Origin: an uncultured Pseudodesulfovibrio sp.
Lineage (GTDB): Bacteria > Desulfobacterota > Desulfovibrionia > Desulfovibrionales > Desulfovibrionaceae
Length of the DNA stretch: 64,000 nucleotides
Direction of reading: 5' to 3'
NCBI RefSeq assembly: GCF_963662885.1
Contig: NZ_OY760055.1
Span: 10,001-74,000, forward strand
The notes under the pieces are model-generated. The model was not told the origin of the DNA. It did no database searches and saw nothing but the letters and a program-made list of their open reading frames with translations. Shown here piece by piece: positions 58,528 to 64,000 of this stretch. Positions within the stretch are counted from its first letter, which is position 1. Each line of letters starts with the position of its first letter. The position numbers and the translations under genes were made by a program.

Positions 58528-59145
58528 CTAAACCATCAGGTTCAGGCCGGTGTAGGACGCGCTGCTGCCGCCCATGGCCAACAGGCCGCCGCCCTCGAAC
58601 CAACTGGTCGGATCGGTGTTGTCCGCATACCACCAGGCAAGGGACTGCTGCTGCATGCTGGTCACCATCTCGCTTTGGGAAAGTTGGCTGGAGGCCGTGG
58701 AGGTCAGTTTCCCCAGCTGGATGATGTTGTAGAACTCCTGAACCTTGTCAGGGTTGTCCTCGAAATACTTGTTGATGACCTCGGCGTCCTTGGTCGAGTC
58801 GGGGACCGTGACCTTGCCGGTATCCGGATCGTAGGTCATGGCGAATTCCGAGGAGACATCCACGCCCAGAGCCTTCAGGTCGGCCATGACCGAAGCGTCC
58901 CACTTGTCGCCGAGATCCTCGCGGTAGTCTTCCACATCCTGAAAGGAAATGCGGTTGTCGTCGCCCTTGGGAATCTGATCCAGAAGGGACGATATTTCCG
59001 AGGTCAGGCCGGTGGTAGCGCTGCTCTTGGCGCTATCCTCGTCCAGAGCCTTGGCCTGCTCGCGAAGCTGTTTCTCCTCCACCGAGGCTCTAAGCAGCGT
59101 GTAGGTGCCGGTGATCAGATCGGATCCTATGGATGAAATCGACAT
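58528..59145 (-). CDS. Hypothetical protein, conserved type, possibly secreted or surface-linked
   Basis: 205 aa without a cleavable signal. Begins MSISSIGSDLITGTYTLLRASVEEKQLREQ, is acidic in the middle with a D-x-D-x-D-like segment (TYDPDTGKVTVPDSTKD, about 103-119), and has a W-rich C-terminal LAWWYADNTDPTSWFEGGG. The N-terminus recalls proteins exported by the flagellar or type I routes, but no family is recognised. ATG 59145. Convergent with ppiB. Confidence 0.55.
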   Translation of the reverse strand: MSISSIGSDLITGTYTLLRASVEEKQLREQAKALDEDSAKSSATTGLTSEISSLLDQIPKGDDNRISFQDVEDYREDLGDKWDASVMADLKALGVDVSSEFAMTYDPDTGKVTVPDSTKDAEVINKYFEDNPDKVQEFYNIIQLGKLTSTASSQLSQSEMVTSMQQQSLAWWYADNTDPTSWFEGGGLLAMGGSSASYTGLNLMV

Positions 59146-59263
59146 GCTTACTCCCGCTGTTGCCGTTTTTCATAAGGAATGTTTTTCCCTTTGACGATCA
59201 AAGCACAAGTCGTGCCAGTCTTAAGGAATATTAACGACCGGGGGAGCGGGAGGGAGGACGAAA

Positions 59264-59293
59264 AAAAGGGCTGCCCGGAAGGACAGCCCTTTT
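59264..59293. terminator. Terminator at the end of the liv operon
   Basis: AAAAGGGCTGCCC-GGAA-GGACAGCCCTTTT, a stem with one mismatch, flanked by A and T runs. Confidence 0.82.
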
Positions 59294-59314
59294 GAATAGC
59301 GTTGCGAGCCTGAA

Positions 59315-60052
59315 CTAGCCGCCGAGGTAGGCCTTCTTGACCTCCGGGTTTTCCATGAGCTCGGCGGACGAGCCCTGGGCCACGATCTCGCCGGTGTCGA
59401 TGACGTAGCCCCGGTGGGCGAACTTGAGCGCCAGGTTGGCGTTCTGTTCGATGAGCAGGATGGTCATGCCTTCTTCGTTCAGCTCCCGAAGGGTGCGGAA
59501 CATATCGTACATGAGCAGGGGGGCCAACCCCATGGACGGCTCGTCGAGCATGATCACCCGGCAGCCGGACAGGATGGCGCGGCCCACGGCCAGCATCTGC
59601 TGCTCACCGCCGGACAGGGACTCGGAGCGCTGTTTCTTGCGCTCGTCAAGGCGCGGGAACAGGGTGTAGACGCGCTTGTAGTCGCGGTCTATCTCGGCCT
59701 GTCCGTCCTTGCGCGAGTACGTGGCGATCTTGAGGTTCTCCTCAACGGTCAGGTTGCCGAAGATGTGGCGGCCTTCCGGGACCAGAGCCATGTGCAGGTC
59801 CGAGACGACCTTGTCCGCGGACATGCCCAGGATGGACTTGCCTTTGAAACGGATGTCGCCCTTGATGACCTTGGGGGCCTCGGGCGGCGGCAACTGGGCG
59901 ATGGACATGAGCGTGGTCGACTTGCCCGCGCCGTTGGCGCCGATAAGGGTGACGATTTCGCCTTCTCCAACGGTGAAGGAGATGCCGTGCAGGGCTTCGA
60001 TATTGCCGTACTTGACGTACAGGTTTTCGACTTCGAGTAAGGGAGTAGTCAT
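59315..60052 (-). CDS. livF: Branched-chain amino acid ABC transporter, ATP-binding protein LivF
   Basis: 245 aa. Walker A GANGAGKST (about 39-47), Q-loop region, signature LSGGEQQM (about 147-154), Walker B VIMLDEPSMGL (about 165-175) and the LivF-type LIEQNANLALKFAHRGYVIDTG end. ATG at 60052 overlaps the livG stop (ATGA), so the two ATPases are translationally coupled. Longer in-frame extension upstream is spurious. Confidence 0.93.
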   Translation of the reverse strand: MTTPLLEVENLYVKYGNIEALHGISFTVGEGEIVTLIGANGAGKSTTLMSIAQLPPPEAPKVIKGDIRFKGKSILGMSADKVVSDLHMALVPEGRHIFGNLTVEENLKIATYSRKDGQAEIDRDYKRVYTLFPRLDERKKQRSESLSGGEQQMLAVGRAILSGCRVIMLDEPSMGLAPLLMYDMFRTLRELNEEGMTILLIEQNANLALKFAHRGYVIDTGEIVAQGSSAELMENPEVKKAYLGG

Positions 60053-60816
60053 ATGTTGTCGTCTCCAAGATAGGCCTTGATGACGGCCGGGTTGCTCTGG
60101 ATGTCTTCGGGGGTGCCCTCGGCGATGGTGGAGCCGAAGTCGATGACCTTGATCCACTGGCACAGCGAGGTGACGACCTTCATCTGATGCTCGATCATGA
60201 AGATGGTGATGTCGAAGCGGTCGTGAATACCCCTGACAAGGGTGATCAGGTCTTCGACGTCCTTGGAGTTCAGACCGGCGGCCGGTTCGTCGAGCAGGAG
60301 GAGCTTGGGCCGGATGGACATGGCCCGGGCGATCTCCACACGACGCTGCAGGCCGTACGGAAGGTTCTTGGGATACTCCATGGCCACGTCGGTCAGGGAC
60401 ATGGCCTCGAGCAGCTCCTCGGCGATCTCCAGGATGCGCGCCTCGCGGGCTCGGTATTTCTTGCCGCGAATGACCGAATCCAGGACCGAGTAGCCGAGGC
60501 GGTAGTGCTGGGCGATGCGGATGTTGTCCAGCACCGTCATGTCGTGCCACAGGCGGATGTTCTGGAAGGTCCGGGCGATGCCCATGGAGGTGACCTGGTG
60601 GGGCTTGAGGCCTGCCGTGGGTTTGCCGTCGAACGTGATGGTTCCCTCGGTAGGCTGGTAGAAGCCGGAGATCAGGTTGAAGATGGTGGTCTTGCCCGCG
60701 CCGTTGGGGCCGATCAGCCCCATCAGCTCGCCGCCCTTCATATCCACCGAGAACTCGCTGACGGCCTGGAGGCCGCCGAAACGCTGGGTGAGGCTGTCTA
60801 TTTTAAGCAGTGACAT
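60049..60816 (-). CDS. livG: Branched-chain amino acid ABC transporter, ATP-binding protein LivG
   Basis: 255 aa. Walker A GPNGAGKTT (about 35-43), LivG-type VTSMGIARTFQNIRLWHDMTVLDN, signature-equivalent LPYGLQRRVEIARAM (about 152-166; the signature is degenerate, as in other LivG proteins) and Walker B LLLDEPAAGLNS (about 175-186). Pairs with LivF on the LivHM channel. 10-base gap after livM. Confidence 0.93.
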   Translation of the reverse strand: MSLLKIDSLTQRFGGLQAVSEFSVDMKGGELMGLIGPNGAGKTTIFNLISGFYQPTEGTITFDGKPTAGLKPHQVTSMGIARTFQNIRLWHDMTVLDNIRIAQHYRLGYSVLDSVIRGKKYRAREARILEIAEELLEAMSLTDVAMEYPKNLPYGLQRRVEIARAMSIRPKLLLLDEPAAGLNSKDVEDLITLVRGIHDRFDITIFMIEHQMKVVTSLCQWIKVIDFGSTIAEGTPEDIQSNPAVIKAYLGDDNI

Positions 60817-60826
60817 GAACAGCCCC

Positions 60827-61921
60827 CTATTTGAACGTGTAGTATTTTTTGAGCTTCGGGAACACGTCCGACAACTCCTTGTTGCCCATGATGCCCTCGG
60901 GCCTGAACTGCATGATCAGGACCAGGAGCAGCGGGATCATGACCCACTTGATGACGCCTGCCGACGGCTCCCAATCCGGGAACACATAGGTGGCCGGGGC
61001 CATCAGGAAGTCGATGAGCTGCTGGGAGCGCAGGATCTCGAGCAGGAAGGTGAAGACGATGGCCGAGAGAACCGCTCCCGAAAGCGAGCCCATGCCGCCC
61101 AGGTAGACCATGACCATGGCCTCGGTGGACTTGAGGATGTTGAACGACTGCGGGTTGACGTAGCCGACCACGTGGGCGAACAGGCCGCCCGCGCATCCGG
61201 CCAGTCCGGCCGAGATCATGAAGTTCACGGTTTTGATCTTGTTGGTGTTCACCGACATGATTTCCGCTGCGGTCTCGTCCTGGCACACGGCGTTCACGCC
61301 CTTGCCGTAGGTCGAGGTGATGAACCGGCGGATGACCCAGATGTCGAAGATGGTGAACAGGATGACGTAGAGCAGAACCCAGGGGAAGTCATTGTCGCCG
61401 GCCAGCCAGGACGGGGTAGAGTCGACCATGGCCCAGACCGTGTCCTTCATGCCCTGGAAACCGCGCGAACCGCCGATCCAGTCCATGTTCTCGATGCCCG
61501 AGATGACCATGTAGTTGACCGCGATGGTGATGATCGCCAGGTAGTCGTCGCGGGTTTTGAACGAGGGCAGGGCCACCAGTATGGAGGACAGGGCCGCCAC
61601 GACGCCGCCGATCAGAACGATGACCGGGAAGACGAAGAAGGAGGCGGCCGCCGGGAACAGCGGGTCCCCGAACTTGGTGCCGAAGCAGAGGACGGACAGG
61701 ATGGAGGCGACGTATGCGCCCACGCACATGAAGGCTGCGTGGCCACAGGTGAATTCGCCCATGTTGCCGTTCACCAGGTTCAGCGAAGTGGCCATCATGA
61801 TGTTGATGCCGCCGAACATGATGACCGCCTGGATGTAGTTGTCGAGGATGCGGTACTGGGCCAGAACCAGCAGCACCACGGCCGCGAACGCGATCAGGAT
61901 ATTGAATGTGTATTTCTGCAT
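60827..61921 (-). CDS. livM: Branched-chain amino acid ABC transporter, permease LivM
   Basis: 364 aa, about ten membrane segments. N-terminal NGNMGEFTCGHAAFMCVGAYVAS and the EAA-like GMGSLSGAVLSAIVFT near residue 285 are LivM marks. The loop SRGFQGMKDTVWAMVDS is in the middle. It lies 16 bases downstream of livH on the same strand, with GGAG upstream. Confidence 0.92.
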   Translation of the reverse strand: MQKYTFNILIAFAAVVLLVLAQYRILDNYIQAVIMFGGINIMMATSLNLVNGNMGEFTCGHAAFMCVGAYVASILSVLCFGTKFGDPLFPAAASFFVFPVIVLIGGVVAALSSILVALPSFKTRDDYLAIITIAVNYMVISGIENMDWIGGSRGFQGMKDTVWAMVDSTPSWLAGDNDFPWVLLYVILFTIFDIWVIRRFITSTYGKGVNAVCQDETAAEIMSVNTNKIKTVNFMISAGLAGCAGGLFAHVVGYVNPQSFNILKSTEAMVMVYLGGMGSLSGAVLSAIVFTFLLEILRSQQLIDFLMAPATYVFPDWEPSAGVIKWVMIPLLLVLIMQFRPEGIMGNKELSDVFPKLKKYYTFK

Positions 61922-61937
61922 GCGCTTGGCTCCCCGA

Positions 61938-62849
61938 CTAAATCTTGGTGGACTGCGGCATGCCGAACAGCCCGGTCGGTTTCATCCAGAGAATGATCAG
62001 CAGGATGGTAAAGGCGAACAGGTCACGATAGGTGGACGGGAACACGGTGACAACGCCGACTTCGATGAAGCCGAGCAGGAAGCCGCCGTAGAACGCGCCC
62101 CGGATGTCGCCGATGCCGCCGACAACCGCTGCGATAAAGGCTTTCCAGCCGATGAGCATGCCCATGAACGGTTCGAGCACCGGGTAGGACATGGCGAACA
62201 GCAGACCGGCCAGGCCCGCGAAGCCGGAGCCCAGGATGAAGGTGAAGACGATGACCTGGTCGATGGGGATGCCCATGAGCGGGATGGCAAATTTATCGTA
62301 GGAGATGCCGCGCATGGCCATGCCGATTTTGGTCTTGGTGACGATGAAATTGAGGATGATGAAGACCGCGATGGCGGCGACGATGACGATGACCTTCAGG
62401 TTGGTCACGGTCACTCCGCCGATGTTCCAGATGGTCTTGTGGACCAGTTCCGGGAACTTCAACCGGCTGGCGCCGAGCACGGCCAGGTTGGAGTATTCGA
62501 GGATCAGCCCGCACATGAGGGCGGTGATGACCACGTACAGCCGGTGCGCGCCCTTGCGCCTGAGCGGCCGGTAGGCCACACGCTCGAGGGTGACGCCCAC
62601 GCAGGCGGTCAGGAACATGGTCAGCGGCACGGCAAGCAGGAAGGTCACCATGGGCGACAGTCCCAGCGCCGGACCGAGCAGGAACCCGGCCACGAAAAAC
62701 GCGATGTATGCGCCGACCATGAAGATATCGCCGTGGGCGAAGTTGATCAGGCGCAGAACGCCGTACACCAGGGTGTAGCCCAACGCGATGAGCGCGTAGA
62801 AGCTTCCCCACTGCAGGGCGTTGATGATGTTTTGAATGATGAAATCCAC
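61938..62849 (-). CDS. livH: Branched-chain amino acid ABC transporter, permease LivH
   Basis: 303 aa, about eight membrane segments. LivH marks: GSFYALIALGYTLVYGVLRLINFAHGDIFMVGAY (N-terminus, given in parts) and VVGGIGDIRGAFYGGFLLGFIEV (about 232-254). GTG start at 62849 with GGAAGG. Separated from livK by a strong hairpin at 62920-62944. Confidence 0.93.
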   Translation of the reverse strand: MDFIIQNIINALQWGSFYALIALGYTLVYGVLRLINFAHGDIFMVGAYIAFFVAGFLLGPALGLSPMVTFLLAVPLTMFLTACVGVTLERVAYRPLRRKGAHRLYVVITALMCGLILEYSNLAVLGASRLKFPELVHKTIWNIGGVTVTNLKVIVIVAAIAVFIILNFIVTKTKIGMAMRGISYDKFAIPLMGIPIDQVIVFTFILGSGFAGLAGLLFAMSYPVLEPFMGMLIGWKAFIAAVVGGIGDIRGAFYGGFLLGFIEVGVVTVFPSTYRDLFAFTILLIILWMKPTGLFGMPQSTKI

Positions 62850-62919
62850 GATTGCCTTCCCTGGGAAATTTCTGAGGGTTCCGGGCCTCTGGGCGCCCCC
62901 GGCCCGAGGGTCTATACAA

Positions 62920-62944
62920 GAGCGGGGGCCGATGGCCCCCGCTC
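62920..62944 (-). terminator. Hairpin between livK and livH (partial terminator or mRNA stabiliser)
   Basis: GAGCGGGGGCC-GAT-GGCCCCCGCTC: 11-bp perfect stem, no strong T run. It fits differential expression: abundant binding protein, fewer membrane subunits. Confidence 0.7.
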
Positions 62945-62968
62945 ACCTAACTCGGTGTATTCAGTGGT

Positions 62969-64000
62969 CTACGGGCAGACGGACTGCTCGAAGACGAACT
63001 CGCCCTGGTCGGAGATCTTGACCACAACGGCGCACTTGATCGGGTCGCCCTGTTCGTCGAACTTGGACTTGCCGGTGATGCCGTCGAAGGACTTGATGGC
63101 GGCCAGGCCGTCACGGATGAGCTGACGCTCCTTGCGCGGGTTGGAGTCAACCTTGCCGGCGTTCTGGATGCCCTGAACGAGCAGGCCGATGGAGTCCCAG
63201 GTCAGAGCCGCGTAGTCGGCCGGGGTGGAACCGTAGGCCTTCTCGTAGCGGTCGATGAAGACCTTGGTGGCGCCGGTGGCACCGGCAGCCGCGTAGTGGG
63301 TGGAGAAGAAGTTGCCGTAGCACTGCTCGCCGCAGAGCTTGATCAGGTCGGGAGTACCCCAGGCGTCGGAGCCCATGAAGGGACCCTGGTAGCCGAGGTC
63401 ACGCGCCTGCTGCACGATCAGAGCAACCTGGTTGTAGTTGTCGGGGACGAAGATGAAGTCCGGGTTGGCCTTGATGATGGTGGTCAACTGCGCGGAGAAA
63501 TCCTGGTCCTTGGTGCCGTGGGACTCGAAAGCCACGACCGGGCCCAGGCCCTTCTTTTCCCAGGCGGCCTTGAAAATCTCGGCCAGGCCCTTGGAGTAGT
63601 CGTTGGAAACGTCGAACAGGACGGCAGAGGTCTTGGCGCCGAACTTTTCGGAAGCAAAGTCAGCGGCAACCGGGCCCTGGAACGGATCCAGGAAGGCTGC
63701 GCGGAAGACCCAGGGGCGGTCCTTGGTGGTGTCGGGGTTGGTGGACCACGGAGTGATCATCGGGGTGCGGTTGTCGTTGCAGGTACCGCCGGCGGGCACG
63801 GCCTGCTTGGAGGAGTTGGGGCCGATGATGGCAACAACGTTCTCCTGCTCGATCAGCTTGAGGGCCGCGTTAACGGCGGATTCGGCCTTGGACTCGTTGT
63901 CCATGTAGACGAACTCAAGCATGTACTTCTTGCCGCCGACCTCGAGGCCACCAGCGTCATTGATGTCTTTGAGGTACATCTCGGCGGCTTTCTTGGAGCC
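62969..64000 (-). CDS. livK: Branched-chain amino acid ABC transporter, substrate-binding protein LivK (5' end outside window)
   Basis: 343 codons visible; the reading frame is open to the window edge, so the signal peptide and first residues are missing. The PF13458-type periplasmic binding fold is clear: DINDAGGLEVGGKKYMLEFVYMDNESKAE, VVAIIGPNSSKQAVPAG, NRTPMITPWSTNPDTT, DVSNDYSKGLAEIFK and a C-terminal GLAAIKSFDGITGKSKFDEQGDPIKCAVV. It contains cysteine pairs that could form disulfides. First gene of livKHMGF. Confidence 0.93.
   Translation of the reverse strand, partial: GSKKAAEMYLKDINDAGGLEVGGKKYMLEFVYMDNESKAESAVNAALKLIEQENVVAIIGPNSSKQAVPAGGTCNDNRTPMITPWSTNPDTTKDRPWVFRAAFLDPFQGPVAADFASEKFGAKTSAVLFDVSNDYSKGLAEIFKAAWEKKGLGPVVAFESHGTKDQDFSAQLTTIIKANPDFIFVPDNYNQVALIVQQARDLGYQGPFMGSDAWGTPDLIKLCGEQCYGNFFSTHYAAAGATGATKVFIDRYEKAYGSTPADYAALTWDSIGLLVQGIQNAGKVDSNPRKERQLIRDGLAAIKSFDGITGKSKFDEQGDPIKCAVVVKISDQGEFVFEQSVCP

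Overview
The window looks like a piece of the chromosome of a free-living, GC-rich sulfate-reducing deltaproteobacterium of the Desulfovibrio / Pseudodesulfovibrio type. The basis is a complete dsrA-dsrB-dsrD set (dissimilatory sulfite reductase) followed by a siroheme/cobyrinate amidase (dsrN/cbiA-like), an adenylylsulfate kinase, HEAT-plus-receiver and CheX chemotaxis-type proteins, and strong SD-led genes with tidy GC-rich terminators. The genus assignment is inference; no 16S gene is present.

Layout. 1-890: 3' end of a 23S rRNA gene, a 5S rRNA gene and a terminator. 980-18616: ordinary chromosomal genes (DDAH-like amidinohydrolase, phytase-like secreted esterase, AsmA, DUF4197, DUF1786, lipase-like hydrolase, HEAT-REC, CheX, lactonase-like metallo-hydrolase, AEC transporter, DUF554, lrgAB with a divergent LysR regulator, lactaldehyde-type aldehyde dehydrogenase, small lipoprotein). 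18947-41432: a roughly 22 kb genomic island inserted at the 3' end of a tRNA-Leu(CAA) gene. 41927-64000: chromosome again (cysC; an IclR-regulated L-rhamnonate catabolic cluster; GlcG-like protein; znuA-zur; a structured non-coding stretch; YkgJ protein; the dsr locus; a sugar aminotransferase; cyclophilin; and a livFGMHK branched-chain amino acid ABC transporter whose livK runs off the window).

The island has a P4-satellite-like chassis: a tyrosine integrase next to the tRNA, an AlpA-like regulator, a Toprim-DUF3987 primase (here broken by a one-base frameshift), an HU-like protein and iteron-like repeats. Short direct repeats of the integrase arm-site type (GTGAGTAGAT-like, paired at a 12-bp offset) occur just inside both ends, with an 11-bp copy of the tRNA 3' end at the right edge.

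The cargo is a co-directional eight-gene block (35842 down to 20794): type III restriction Res and Mod subunits, a possible PD-(D/E)XK-type protein, a RelE-like domain fused to a UvrD-family helicase, a two-zinc-ribbon protein, an EVE-domain protein whose NucS/DUF91-like tail seems to have lost its E-x-K residues, and a two-gene module of an unrecognised 509-aa protein with a phospholipase-D-like protein. This block is the best candidate for an undescribed (most likely anti-phage) system. It is compositionally mosaic: the Mod target-recognition region and several accessory genes are visibly AT-richer than the Res, Mod-flank and helicase sequence around them.

The chromosomal genes give two coherent pathways. 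The dsr locus makes the sulfite reductase, its small activator DsrD and the enzyme amidating its siroheme. The rhm cluster (IclR regulator, RhmD dehydratase, MFS transporter, RhmA aldolase) would turn L-rhamnonate into pyruvate plus lactaldehyde, and the AldA-like dehydrogenase at 16502-17938 could oxidise the lactaldehyde to lactate, a favoured electron donor of these organisms.
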